From positions 181,066 through 245,065 of the forward strand of contig SVTJ01000002.1 in NCBI GenBank assembly GCA_015063845.1: 64,000 nucleotides of DNA. The letters run 5' to 3'. Positions 52,801 through 60,714 of this stretch are shown here, piece by piece (position 1 is the stretch's first letter; every line of letters starts with the position of its first letter). The position numbers and the translations under genes are program-made. The DNA is from Oscillospiraceae bacterium (GTDB taxonomy: Bacteria > Bacillota > Clostridia > Oscillospirales > CAG-272). The notes under the pieces were generated by a model. The model saw nothing but the letters and a program-made list of their open reading frames with translations, made no database searches and was not told where the DNA came from.

Positions 52801-55800
52801 ACAGTAGAGCTGTCCAAAGTCAGTGTTGCGCTTCTTACACATATCGCACCGCCGTGTGATCCCGCATTTCCGCCCGATATTGTGGAATTGTAGATCTTTG
52901 CTGTGCTTTCGGAGATGATATATATAGCGCCTGCTTCTCCCGTCGAGGAGTTTGCGTCGAATTTTGATCCGTTTACAGTGAGGATGGACTTGCGCTCTAC
53001 GCTTATAGCGCCGCCGCTTGCGGCGGTGTTGGAGATAAATTCGCAATTGTTGATGTCTACGACAGATCCTGACGCAAAGTCACTGTCGGAGCAGTACATT
53101 GACAAAGCACCGCCCGTTGTTGCGCTGTTGCCTATGAACGAGCAGTTCTCAAGACGCATAAAGCGTGTGAGTATCTCATCGGTAGATCTTGTAGTAAATA
53201 TAGCGCCGCCGCGTGACTTCGCGCTGTTTCCACTGAACGTAGCGTTCATTACCGTGAATGTACTTGAGGTATAAACAACGCCGCCGCTTCCTGTAAGCGC
53301 GCTGTTGTTTTCAAAGGTCGTATTGCCGTATATAACAATACCGTTTACTGTTGTCGAGTAGATAACACCGCCGTTAAGTCTCGCCGTGTTGTTCTTGAAG
53401 AGTATAGGAGTTGTGCTGTTGTAGCCGATATTGAGCTGGCAGGTAGCTGATGCAGGGGAGTAATAAATGCCGCCGCTTACAGTTGCTCGGTTGCCTATAA
53501 AGCTACCGCCGTATATCTTTATCGTTCCGTAGTTGTAAACGATACCTCCGCGAGCACCCTCGTTGTTCTCAAATATACCGCCATAGATTTTGAGGTTGCT
53601 TTCGTTGTAGAATACACCGCCGAGCGTGGAGTTACGTGTTTCCTCGGAGGATGTGTCCTCAAGTGCTACGGAGTTATTCTTGAAGGCACCGCCGTAGATA
53701 TTAAGACCGCCAAAGGGAATGATAGCTACCGGACCGCCTATACGGTTGGGTCTTGAAAGCTTGTATCGAGCGTCGTGGGTCTTTACGTTTCCTGTCTTGT
53801 GGCAGTTTATGATAGAAATGTTTTCATATACGTCTGCCGATGCGCCATTGCATATAAAGAGAACTGTTCCCGTGACGTCGACGGTCATATTATCCTTGTT
53901 TCCGTCTATCGTAAGGAGAGAAGGCGTATCGGAAGAGGGGTTTCCGAGCGTAAGACGCGCGTCCGCCTTTTTGAGCATGGAGTTTGTGCCGTCTGCGTGC
54001 TCGCCTACAACGAATATATCTCCGCCAAATCCGGGTGCTCTTGTAAGCGTGTGCTTAGCGGTTGAGAATATAGTTACACCGTAGGTTATGTAGAAAGTAC
54101 GGTCGATCTCGAAATCGGCAACTATACGGATATGCTTTCTTCCCGCAACAAGCGCAGCTTCAAGCTCGGACGCGTTCGAGACGTCGAATGCCTTGGAAAG
54201 GTCGCCCGCAGGCTCGTTGCCTTCCTCGATATACTCGGGGATATCGTCATATATTGTATTTATGGTAAGCGTTCCGTAGAGAGCTGCTTCCCAGTATTTG
54301 ACCGTAGTAGTGTCGTTTACTGTGTCAGCAAAGGTGCTCTTGTTAATATTGAGAACGGCATCCTTAGCGTCACCGTAAACAAACGTTCCTGTTGCTGTAT
54401 TGGAGGTGACTGTTACACCGTTTACGTTTGCGGTAGTTCCTGCACCGGTTATATAAAGAACAGCACCTCTGTTTGCATTGTTCTTCGTTGCGCTGATGTT
54501 ATAAACATTCGCAACAGCCTTACTGCTAAGATAGATCACACCACCGAAACTCTTTGCTTTGTTGCTCGTAAACTCGCAAAGCTGAACGGTAAGCGTTGTA
54601 CCGTCATCGGAAGCATTTATAGCACCGCCGTTCTTGTTAGCTACGTTGCCTGTAAATGCAGAGGTATATATCTTTACGGTAGAGCCGCTGTTGGCGGATA
54701 TAGCACCGCCGTTCAAAAGCGCGGTATTAGTATTGAAGATAGTACCGTAGACGGTAAGCTTTGAATTTGTTGCGCTGATCGCGCCACCGTCATTGGCGGC
54801 ACTGTTAGCGGTGAACTTCGTGACGTTGTTGATATAAGCGTTCGATCTCAAAAGAGCGATCGCGCCGCCGTTATAATCAGCGTCGTTACCTGTGAATTCC
54901 GAGCCGCTGACAGTCAGTTCGGAGTGGTCTGCGTATATTGCGCCACCCTCAAATGCGTAACCGTATTCAAATATATCAGCTGTCGATGAGAGCGTGCCTT
55001 CGAGAACGTAAATAGCTGCTCCCTTGTCCGCTTCGTTGCTGCTGAACATGTTTGAGTTGCTCGTGACCGTTGCTGCGTTTGCAAATACAACACCGCCGTT
55101 TTCTTGCGCCTTATTTGAACTTGCGGTTATTCCGTTAAGCTTAACGGGAGATGCGTTTGTATATATCGCACCGCCATTCTTTGCGCTGTTAGCTTTGAAA
55201 GTGGAGTTGCTTACGTTGAGCGTTACGTTTTCGACGTATATCGCGCCTCCGCTTGTTGCTGAGTTTTCAACGAATATACAATCGTTAACGTCAAAATCGT
55301 TATTTGTGAGATAAAGTGCACCGCCAAGCTCTGCGCTGTTGCCGTTGAATGTAGCGTTCAACAGCTCTACGGAGACCGTCGCGTTGTCAATATAAATTGC
55401 ACCGCCGTTTGTCGCAATGTTGGATGTGAACTTTGCTCCCTTGAGAGTAACGGTGCCGTCGGCACAGTATATTGCACCGCCAAGTACAGACGTATTCTCG
55501 GAGATCTCGGATACGATCTCAGCCGTTCCGCCTGCCATATATATCGCACCGCCGTTTTCGCTCGCGGAGTTTGCGCGGATGCTGCCGCCGTCTGTCGTAA
55601 GCGTACCGAGATTATATATAGCACCGCCAAGACGTGCAGTGTTATTCTCGATCGTACCGCCGTGAACGTTAAGTGTGCCTACGCTGTAGATAGCACCTCC
55701 GAGCTCTGCAATGTTGCCCGAAACGGTGCCGCCGTTTACGTTCAGAGTTCCGTTGTTGAGTATAGCACCGTTGCCGGTGGAGACGTTGTTTTCGATCTTA

Positions 55801-58343
55801 CCGCCGTAAATATTCGCAGTAGCATTTTCCTCTACTGTTATCGCGCTACCGTCAGTGCCCTTAGCGCCGCTAACGGTAACGTTATCATAAATATTTATCT
55901 GCGATCCGCTTGCAACTACGATTGCAGAGCTGCCTTCACCGCAGTTGATCGTAAGCATATCCGCCAGAGCCGAGGTGGATAGACCGAGGGTGAGTGTCAC
56001 GCCCTCTTGCGTAAGCTCGCCTTCGGCATTTCTTCCAACCACGAAAAGGTTTCCGCCGAAGCCGTCAGCTCGTGTGAGCACGCAAGGCGTAGTGGAGAAA
56101 ATAACTGTATCTGCCGTTATATACAAGGTTTCGCTTATCGTAATGTCGTTTACTATCTTTATGTAAGGCTTGCCTGCAAGTACAGCCGCCTTGAGTTCGT
56201 CAAAGGTTGTGACGATGGTTGCACTCCACAAGCCGTCAACGAGAATGCCGCTGTAATCGGTATAAGAAGGAATAGCTGTGTTTATCTCCGAAACAGTGAG
56301 CTTGTTGTAGATCGCACCCGACCAATAATCGGAGGGAAGAGCACCCTCAACATCCAGGTCAACGTAGTTATTCTTGTTTATGAACAGTTTTGCATTTGTG
56401 GTGTTACCCCAGATGATGGGACCGCCCACACTTGCTGTATTGCCGGATACTGTAAGTCCCGAAAGAGTGACTTTAGTGCTGGCAGAGGTCTCGTACATAA
56501 ATCCGCCCTTTAACGCGCTGTTGTCGATGGCGGTTATGTTGTAAAGCTCAATGATCGCCTTTCCGTTTGCCAATATCGCACCGCCAAGACCCGCAGAGGA
56601 GTTCTGAACAAAGGTACAGGAGTGTACCAAAGTGTTTGTAGCACCTGTGTACACGTAAAGTGCGCCTGCATTTCCTGCGTTTGTATCATGACAAACATTG
56701 GATGAGAAGCTTGATCCATATATGCTCGTAATTGCGTTGGTAGTAAGGTAAACAGCGCTTCCTGCACTACCTGTGTTTGCACTGAAATTGCTATTGTATA
56801 CAGTAAGCGTTGATTCAATGCTGTATATCGCACCGCCGTTTCCGGTAGCGTTGTTGCTCTGTGCATCAAGCTTGTTAACAAGAGCAGTGGAGGCTTCGCA
56901 AAGATATATAGCGCCTCCCGTGGCTGCGCTGTTGGAGATCGCCTCTACCTTGTCTATCGTGAGCGTTGAAGCAGAGGAATAGATAACGCCGCCGTAGCTG
57001 GTTGCCGTGTTTTCCTTGAAGGAGCTGCTCTTGATATATGCGCAAGACGTATTCGCTATTGCGATAGCCGCACCGCTCTTTGCACTGTTCTTGTCGAAGC
57101 TGACTCTCAAAAGCGAGATGTCGTTGTCGATATTGAGGGTGTTGTGTCCCGTCGCAAAGATAGCACCGCCGCTCTCCAAAACGGAGTTTCCGTTAAAGGC
57201 GGAGCTTGTCAGATTGAGAGCGGAGTTTACGCCGTATACGTATATCGCGCCGCCGTTGTCCGCACTGTTGTTTTCAAACGTTGCGTCCTGACCCGAAATT
57301 CTTCCAGATGCAAAGACAGCACCGCCGTTGCCTCCCGAGGTGTTTCCCGAGAAGAGAACTGCGCTTGCGACGAGCTCGTTGTTACCGCCGAGATAAAGTC
57401 TCGCGGAGCTGCTGGCAGGCAGATATATAGCACCGCCGTTTGCGCTTGCCGAGTTGTTTCTTATGGTTGCCGAGTAAATGTAAAGTGAACGGTAGTTATA
57501 GAAAGCACCCGCTCTGTTTGCGCTACCGTCCTCAAAAACACCGCCATATACGTACATAGTTGCATAGTTATAGAACATACCGCCGTATATGGAGCTGCCT
57601 GAGGTGTTTACAGTGTTGTTTGTATACTGACCGCCGTAAATATTCATATAGCTACTCTTGGATGTAATAGCTACCGCGCCGCCTACTGCCGCTGCGTTTG
57701 AAGCGGGGATCCCATATATCTCATTGGTGGTTCTTTCGTTACCGACCTTCTTACAGTTGGTGACAGTAAGATTGTCGTAAAGATCGGCCTGTGACAAGGG
57801 ACAAACGAAAAACACCGTTCCAACAACGTCAACAGTCATATTCTCACTGTTACCGTTTATGGTAAGCCCACCGGAGGTGTCTCCGTTAAAGCCACCGATA
57901 GAGAGCGTTACCTTTTCTTCGCAAAGGTTATTCTCGCTGTCCTGACCGATAACGAAAACATCACCCGCAAAGTCGGGGCTTCTCGTCAGAGTGATGGCAC
58001 TCTCGCTGTAAACGATAGTGTCTTTAGTGATATAAAAGGTTCGGTCGATAGAAAAATCGGCCGTGATGCAGATAGCGTCTATGCCGTCAGCGAGAGCTGT
58101 TTCAAGCTCTGCCGCGGAAGCGACGTTTCTGAAGGTGCTGGGGAAGCCGACAAGATCGTCTTCACCGAATATCGGCGTAAATATAGTTTCGCCGTTGGAA
58201 TTCTCATCTGCTACGCCTGCGTCAGCGTCCTCGGACGTTGAGCCGGAAGCCGCAGATGCGAGCGCTTGTATCGGCATGATGCTTACAAGCATCAGTAATG
58301 CCAATGAAAGCGCGAGGATGCGGTTTCTGAATTTCGTTTTCAT
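46881..58343 (-). CDS. Giant secreted multidomain protein: beta-helix adhesin, PLD-like and SGNH hydrolase
   Basis: 3820 residues from the ATG at 58343, chosen because AAGGAG lies 6 bases upstream and an in-frame ATG at 58406 is inside the promoter. Signal peptide about 1-32. Order: three beta-helix modules (about 71-705, 710-1370, 1387-2192), a phospholipase-D-like domain (2200-2705) with HTK (His2425, Lys2427) and HNK (His2649, Lys2651), a CxxC ribbon pair, four LamG-like domains and a C-terminal SGNH esterase ending in DGLHPT. No LPxTG sorting signal, S-layer repeats or dockerin is seen. It likely binds polymers or host surfaces and cleaves ester and phosphodiester bonds; this is inference from domains. 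Confidence 0.9.
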   Translation of the reverse strand: MKTKFRNRILALSLALLMLVSIMPIQALASAASGSTSEDADAGVADENSNGETIFTPIFGEDDLVGFPSTFRNVASAAELETALADGIDAICITADFSIDRTFYITKDTIVYSESAITLTRSPDFAGDVFVIGQDSENNLCEEKVTLSIGGFNGDTSGGLTINGNSENMTVDVVGTVFFVCPLSQADLYDNLTVTNCKKVGNERTTNEIYGIPASNAAAVGGAVAITSKSSYMNIYGGQYTNNTVNTSGSSIYGGMFYNYATMYVYGGVFEDGSANRAGAFYNYRSLYIYSATIRNNSASANGGAIYLPASSSARLYLGGNNELVASAVLFSGNTSGGNGGAVFASGRISGQDATFENNSADNGGAIYVYGVNSALNLTSSAFNGNSVLESGGAIFATGHNTLNIDNDISLLRVSFDKNSAKSGAAIAIANTSCAYIKSSSFKENTATSYGGVIYSSASTLTIDKVEAISNSAATGGAIYLCEASTALVNKLDAQSNNATGNGGAIYSIESTLTVYNSNFSANTGSAGSAVYLTTNAITSIYGSSFSSNVCHDTNAGNAGALYVYTGATNTLVHSCTFVQNSSAGLGGAILANGKAIIELYNITAIDNSALKGGFMYETSASTKVTLSGLTVSGNTASVGGPIIWGNTTNAKLFINKNNYVDLDVEGALPSDYWSGAIYNKLTVSEINTAIPSYTDYSGILVDGLWSATIVTTFDELKAAVLAGKPYIKIVNDITISETLYITADTVIFSTTPCVLTRADGFGGNLFVVGRNAEGELTQEGVTLTLGLSTSALADMLTINCGEGSSAIVVASGSQINIYDNVTVSGAKGTDGSAITVEENATANIYGGKIENNVSTGNGAILNNGTLNVNGGTVSGNIAELGGAIYSVGTLNVHGGTIENNTARLGGAIYNLGTLTTDGGSIRANSASENGGAIYMAGGTAEIVSEISENTSVLGGAIYCADGTVTLKGAKFTSNIATNGGAIYIDNATVSVELLNATFNGNSAELGGALYLTNNDFDVNDCIFVENSATSGGAIYVENVTLNVSNSTFKANSAKNGGAIYTNASPVKLNGITASSNKAQENGGVVFANAATVTSNSNMFSSNEADKGAAIYVLEGTLSSTADIFEYGYAFEGGAIYADHSELTVSGSEFTGNDADYNGGAIALLRSNAYINNVTKFTANSAANDGGAISATNSKLTVYGTIFNTNTALLNGGAISANSGSTVKIYTSAFTGNVANKNGGAINASDDGTTLTVQLCEFTSNKAKSFGGVIYLSSKAVANVYNISATKNNANRGAVLYITGAGTTANVNGVTVTSNTATGTFVYGDAKDAVLNINKSTFADTVNDTTTVKYWEAALYGTLTINTIYDDIPEYIEEGNEPAGDLSKAFDVSNASELEAALVAGRKHIRIVADFEIDRTFYITYGVTIFSTAKHTLTRAPGFGGDIFVVGEHADGTNSMLKKADARLTLGNPSSDTPSLLTIDGNKDNMTVDVTGTVLFICNGASADVYENISIINCHKTGNVKTHDARYKLSRPNRIGGPVAIIPFGGLNIYGGAFKNNSVALEDTSSEETRNSTLGGVFYNESNLKIYGGIFENNEGARGGIVYNYGTIKIYGGSFIGNRATVSGGIYYSPASATCQLNIGYNSTTPILFKNNTARLNGGVIYSTTVNGIVIYGNTTFENNSALTGSGGVVYTSSTFTVMNATFSGNSAKSRGGAIFTTRSTDEILTRFMRLENCSFIGNSATTGGALSMYCSDSDFASGSVVDINNCEFISNTAASGGAISVERKSILTVNGSKFDANSSTGEAGAIYIISESTAKIYNSTISGGNAGSHGGAICVRSATLTLDSSTVENNHSEKNAGAIYVAYSSDIDRNAKVTVKNSTIRGNSADNGGAIYATRRAIENDTEVLTVSSTDFANNTAIANGGAVLLTAGVDVFMKDVTFVANQTTRTSEGAGGAIAVNNSTLEIDGGVFTKNYSAYTGGAMNLGTSSNVILNNVTASRNSARTHGGFLYNTFGTLTVYNSTINNNSANMGAGIYLYEGAVSNIYNTKFIANSTGENGAALFIYTNETKTLLNGCTFERNNAANYGGGLYVSSKSIVEMYNITAINNSASKGGFMYETTTGTVVTLASLTVSNNSAANGGNIIWGNSKGAELNIDKTKYTDLDVDTALDDTYWASAIFNSLTVNDTSVTVPKAATYTSYVEPVKNTVGKASAAVNDVFDLAKNSSDGYINSTYDKFPVLDNSSNFMSRGTTVFENINGGTVTVDTFVYPKYSTAHNMTVGEALMIYQAMLYKQAYPDEDVYIDISAYRFSVQTAVNINRNSRYFGYTRALVDSNYDEFGFVRVSYLLVSAAKMGIHVNVLAHRDAYPISASSKIPSTFETYFANYINDYCDPAYEPYGTIGDYLDYCYFDWTLSDGGKGGTDMMHTKLCAVSHYIDMNGNIHKNAVWTSSSNLDGIYGAGYNANWKLQTATIISDHEDIYRISVNYLRMMPTYDYQEGIIEFQNYMNVETTKQIDLIMEGRGDEIPKNKRLVYIGTENDDVFELYFTPFGGDILSWSEKYNPYCKYLRELYDSEDYIIFTWNAAEYSGGFPLGQQIEQMIIDAFHKNKNPNNKIYANMESFDPTTFDDLEVGVDIGFKSINEWPLGAIHNKDLQFSYVKNGQRYYVSLLNSLNLHSGSMYYQSNSALVIKEKTCSENSVFSIVAKYSTNTQLVTHTFTETERDEVTETEHGYVYRVCSCCGHKEIIETLHYPGEWIIEKVATPTENGIRYRKCIICDDIIETEETKYNGSTRDPNFNTGTTFTGSTIIPITVGGTPQTFEATLTLDKAIDFRGGVIIGNYTSPENENAISIEIFTHGKVRLFYLTNGIKTDIVFSEDIRSTEPVHIAITVSESYATLYVNGRLSESIEINNPLPVIDRAMTIGGDFRDVMKQTFRGKIYSVALFGDVRTADEILTDMEYVSETAPDVLYSTYFNSSDAPSYVIGNTTTGKNFTQKELVEIEIAESIPSTFEITLMLPTNYADRAGVIFGNYTDGTKDTLNLEVMAGGKLRLYYINSGVKYDYTFTTDIRSDKPINLALTVNENIVSMYINGVLVETIEVSGALPTIQGNFGIGGDYRAANAQYFKGTIYSLNIFSTVRTEDEILGDMLAVNQNADGLIYSARFTEKGILNGTSGQTFDKKVVGGVPCVLNSTPKTFEATVNLSKKFGDRGGVIIGNYSSPEDKNAISIEVYTRGKVRLFYLTNGIKTDIVFSENIRSNGPVHIAITVDANKATLYVNGRLSETVEIDNPLPTIDERALTIGGDYRASNTQYFKGTIYSVALFDHVRTAEQISDDMIFCAEQSGLLFSTVYINTSVKTERDIHSDLRFETVTAPTKDSEGVGRLVCHCCGKILEICSIPYTADTVIKNTYTDKNSALKDGEYFVVEDKFTTAPKTFEFLLKLSPNFNDRGGVVAGNYDGTANGRMNIEIYTNGNPRLWYKIGGKGYSYLFDVDIRSNEAVHLALTIDGLTASLYVNGELADTVTLTVEVPFDGSNFYIGTDQRITAQSFKGEIYSAGIFSDVRTPEEIAHDMIMITSDAHALLFYEYFVASEGIQAKGPWADKNAIFVGDSITAGTGCEGDTYWQLLQELLELKSATAMGVPESCISSTSDYGNNNDPLANRYSDIPEADLITIFMGTNDYGHDTPIGTINDEGDVSFYGALNTIIPELLAKYPDAKIVFITPIHRYGFGTNSATGETHTFDSVPNGAGHTLEDYANAIKAACDKYGIDVIDLYNELDIDPSAEETREYYMTDGLHPTTAGHRQIAELLEHALIELCKEAE
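46890..47590 (-). other. Giant protein: C-terminal SGNH hydrolase domain
   Basis: IFVGDSITAGTG (Ser nucleophile), NNDPLANR, MGTNDYG (Asn) and DGLHPT (Asp/His) complete the SGNH set. Resembles carbohydrate acetyl-esterases and PAF-acetylhydrolase-like domains. Confidence 0.85.
47620..49970 (-). repeat. Giant protein: four LamG/ConA-like domains
   Basis: Copies lie near 49910-49500, 49320-48900, 48780-48340 and 48060-47640. Each begins with FEA/FEI, a GGV(I/V)xGNY strand and ends with an IYSxxxFxxVRTxxEI segment. A short CxxC ribbon (VCHCCGKI) separates copies 3 and 4. Copies 1 and 3 share long near-identical DNA stretches (around 49727-49768 and 48596-48636). Confidence 0.8.
50000..50210 (-). 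other. Giant protein: CxxC ribbon pair
   Basis: VCSCCGHKEI and KCIICDDII, 40 residues apart, with a GEW...ATPTENG linker; a type of small repeat common in Clostridial surface proteins. Confidence 0.6.
50229..51746 (-). other. Giant protein: phospholipase-D-like domain
   Basis: First half-motif HTKLCAVS followed by WTSSSNLD; second HNKDLQFS followed by LLNSLNLHSG and QSNSA. Two HxK motifs with downstream Ser/Asn strands fit the PLD superfamily. The asparagine and aspartate of classical HxKxxxxD motifs are altered. Confidence 0.7.
51768..58133 (-). repeat. Giant protein: three beta-helix modules
   Basis: Nucleotides about 58133-56230, 56216-54235 and 54185-51768. Each starts with a cap (ELETALADG, ELKAAVLAG, ELEAALVAG, then DRTFYIT or SETLYIT) and ends with a YW...L(Y/F/T) closing motif. 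Between are dozens of repeats ending in GGAIY/GGAV with N-x-A/T turns, as in polymorphic outer-membrane-protein-like right-handed beta-helices. Confidence 0.85.
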
Positions 58344-58377
58344 AACTTTCTCCTTATTATAAAATAAAATCACTTCC

Positions 58378-58406
58378 ATTATATCATAATAATCCAAAGT
58401 GTGCAA
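58378..58406 (-). promoter_or_regulatory. Promoter of the giant protein gene
   Basis: Minus strand TTGCAC, 17 bases, TATAAT, 34 bases before the start at 58343. Confidence 0.8.
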
Positions 58407-58489
58407 GGGCTATATTGTATATTTGTACACATTTACCAATAACAAAAATCTGATATTACCGCGATGCTTTGTGCGCCGTCGAAAATCGA

Positions 58490-58525
58490 AAAAGGCAAAA
58501 ACAGCACGTGCCGTTTTTGCCTTTT
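58490..58525. terminator. Terminator after citrate synthase
   Basis: Arms AAAAGGCAAAAAC and GTTTTTGCCTTTT with inner GCA/TGC; A and T runs on both sides. Confidence 0.8.
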
Positions 58526-58547
58526 GATAGTTGAGTTTTTTGTTTGT

Positions 58548-59921
58548 TTATCTCTGTTCAAGCGGAATAAAATCCTGATGCTTTGCGATGCATTTGTATG
58601 CGGGACGGATTATCTTGTTTGCTGTCTGCGCTTCTTCTATGCGGTGTGCACACCAGCCCGCAACTCTCGCAACCGCGAAGAGGGGAGTGTACATCTCGGG
58701 AGCGATGCCGAGCATGCGGTACACAAGACCCGAATAAAGGTCAACGTTTGCGCACATGGGTCTGTTTGTGCCTTTGAAATCATTGAACATTTCAGGTGTG
58801 AGGCGTTCTATTGACTCAAGAAGCTTGAAGTCGTCTCCGTAGCCCTTTTCGATAGCAAGCTCGCGTGCGTACTTTTTGAGCATTATCGCTCTGGGGTCGG
58901 ACTTTGTGTAGACCGCGTGGCCCATACCGTAGACCTTGCCCTGCTCATCGCCGATCTCCTTGCGGAGAAGCTGATTTATAACGTGTTTGACCTCTTCATC
59001 ATCGTTAACGTCCTTGACCATAGGTCTTATGCAGTCGAACATCTGCTGTACCTTTATGTTTGCACCGCCGTGGAGAGGGCCCTTGAGAGAGCCAATTGCT
59101 CCCGCGATAGCAGAATATGTATCTGTGCCCGAAGAGGATAGTACGCGGCAGGTGAACGTAGAGTTGTTTCCGCCGCCGTGCTCAGCCTGGATCACCATAC
59201 AGATATCAAGCAATCTTGCCTCTTCCTCGGTAAACGTCTTGCTCGAACGGGATATACGAAGGAAGTTCTCTGCGGTGCAAAGTCCGTCCTTGGGAGAGTG
59301 CAGATTAAGGCTCTTTCCGTGGAAATGACTGCGGTAGACACGGTAAGAGTTTGCCGCAATAACGGGAAGTCTCGCGATTATCTCTATGCTCTGACGAAGC
59401 ATATTTTCAACGCTCGTATCGTCAGGATTCTCATCATAAGCGTAAAGTGCAAGCACCGACATAGCCATCTTATTCATTATAGAGGGGGAGGGAGCTTTCA
59501 TTATTATGTTCTCCATAAAGCCCTGAGGGAGATGACGCTTTTCTGCGAGAAGAGCACAAAAATCGTCAAGCTCTGACTTTGTGGGAAGCTTGCCAAAGAG
59601 CAAGAGATAGACACATTCTTCGAATCCAAAACGGTCCTCTGCGCTGAAGCCGTCTATCAGAGATACAAGGTCGAGACCTCTGTACTCAAGCTTACCCTCG
59701 TCAGCTACCTTTTCGCCCTCGTAAACAACGTAACCGTGCGCATTACCGATATTGGTAACTCCTGCCATAACTCCCGTTCCGTCCATTTCGCGAAGTCCGC
59801 GCTTGACGCGATAGCTTTCAAACGCCTCTGCGGGAATCGTGTTTACGCGCTTTGCTTCTGCTACGCAGTTTTCAAATATTCTATCAGTTTCTTTTTTCTT
59901 AAGCTCGGTATTTATATCCAT
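58548..59921 (-). CDS. gltA: Citrate synthase
   Basis: 457 residues. Motifs SPKDGLCTAENF, HGGGNNSTFTCR (catalytic His), GPLHGGANIKV (His) and YGMGHAVYTKSDPRA. Condenses oxaloacetate and acetyl-CoA. The ATG at 59921 lies 11 bases after AGGAGG; a GTG at 59933 overlaps that site and is rejected. Monocistronic. Confidence 0.95.
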   Translation of the reverse strand: MDINTELKKKETDRIFENCVAEAKRVNTIPAEAFESYRVKRGLREMDGTGVMAGVTNIGNAHGYVVYEGEKVADEGKLEYRGLDLVSLIDGFSAEDRFGFEECVYLLLFGKLPTKSELDDFCALLAEKRHLPQGFMENIIMKAPSPSIMNKMAMSVLALYAYDENPDDTSVENMLRQSIEIIARLPVIAANSYRVYRSHFHGKSLNLHSPKDGLCTAENFLRISRSSKTFTEEEARLLDICMVIQAEHGGGNNSTFTCRVLSSSGTDTYSAIAGAIGSLKGPLHGGANIKVQQMFDCIRPMVKDVNDDEEVKHVINQLLRKEIGDEQGKVYGMGHAVYTKSDPRAIMLKKYARELAIEKGYGDDFKLLESIERLTPEMFNDFKGTNRPMCANVDLYSGLVYRMLGIAPEMYTPLFAVARVAGWCAHRIEEAQTANKIIRPAYKCIAKHQDFIPLEQR

Positions 59922-59953
59922 GACCGATAACACCTCCTGTGTTTCAAACGGTT

Positions 59954-59973
59954 AGCCGACCGCACGGACGGCT
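59954..59973 (-). promoter_or_regulatory. Leader hairpin of gltA
   Basis: AGCCG and CCG pair with CGG and CGGCT around a 2-base turn in the gltA leader. Apart from this and the promoter, 59934-60224 holds only A/T-rich DNA. Confidence 0.4.
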
Positions 59974-60005
59974 GATTTTGATGTAAATTTTTACAAGTAC
60001 TATAT

Positions 60006-60034
60006 ATTGTAGCACATATTTTTGATTTTTGCAA
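60006..60034 (-). promoter_or_regulatory. Promoter of gltA
   Basis: Minus strand TTGCAA, 17 bases, TACAAT. Confidence 0.7.
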
Positions 60035-60224
60035 GAGCGAGAACAAAAAAATTCAAAAAAATTATATTATTTTTTCAAAAATACAGTAAATATCACATTT
60101 TTTTGACAAAACTCAACGCGAAGTTGCAGCGTGGAGAGACAAAATCTGCAATTTGCGAGGCAAAACAAATCATAAAACGCTACTTTTCGGTATATCCTAT
60201 TACCAAGAAAGAAAGGAGGATACG

Positions 60225-60620
60225 ATGACAGAACAGATAGACGTAACCACACAAACCAAAAGAGAGGTATTTTCGACACAAGACGGGAGAGGCAAGCTGA
60301 TCTGTACCGTATCCTTACCGTCGTTTGAAGGGCACAACAAGATAAACTCATTTTATTCCCAAATAGCCGACGCGTGTATGGAGTATTGCAGAGGAGAGCT
60401 TTTCAGGCGCTATGCGTCAGAGAAAGAGCAGGGGAGCTTGTGGGAGATAAGGTATAGACTTGCGGTGAGTGCTCAAATGTCTGAGACAAACGCAAACGTG
60501 TCACTTGCTGTTACACTTAGCGACACGCTCGCTCGAAAAACGCTGGCAAAACACTATGAAACGCATCTATGGTCGCTCGAATACGATAAGATGCTACCCT
60601 CAAAAAAACACAAAAAATAA
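60225..60620 (+). CDS. Uncharacterised 131-residue protein
   Basis: ATG at 60225 lies 5 bases after AAAGGAGG. Mixed alpha/beta, charged, no signal peptide, no cysteine pairs forming a zinc site. The middle reads YSQIADACMEYCRGELFRRY, then a beta-rich half and a KKHKK tail. I do not recognise it. Between gltA and prfB, with no clear promoter. Confidence 0.6.
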   Translation: MTEQIDVTTQTKREVFSTQDGRGKLICTVSLPSFEGHNKINSFYSQIADACMEYCRGELFRRYASEKEQGSLWEIRYRLAVSAQMSETNANVSLAVTLSDTLARKTLAKHYETHLWSLEYDKMLPSKKHKK

Positions 60621-60650
60621 TGAAGTGAAACAAAACACGAAATATTTCTA

Positions 60651-60679
60651 TTGATTTTGGTCTGCTTTTGTGATATAAT
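60651..60679 (+). promoter_or_regulatory. Promoter of prfB
   Basis: TTGATT, 17 bases, TATAAT. Confidence 0.75.
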
Positions 60680-60714
60680 AGTATAGATAATTATGTTTAG
60701 GAGCAAAAAACGAC

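Noticed and set aside
51768..58133. Regular repeats at first suggesting a CRISPR or tandem DNA array
   Set aside because: Repeats follow the protein frame of the beta-helix and vary at DNA level; no constant repeat and spacer pattern.
60153..60224. N-terminal extension of the 131-residue protein
   Set aside because: The ATG at 60225 has an ideal AAAGGAGG site; the upstream start has none.
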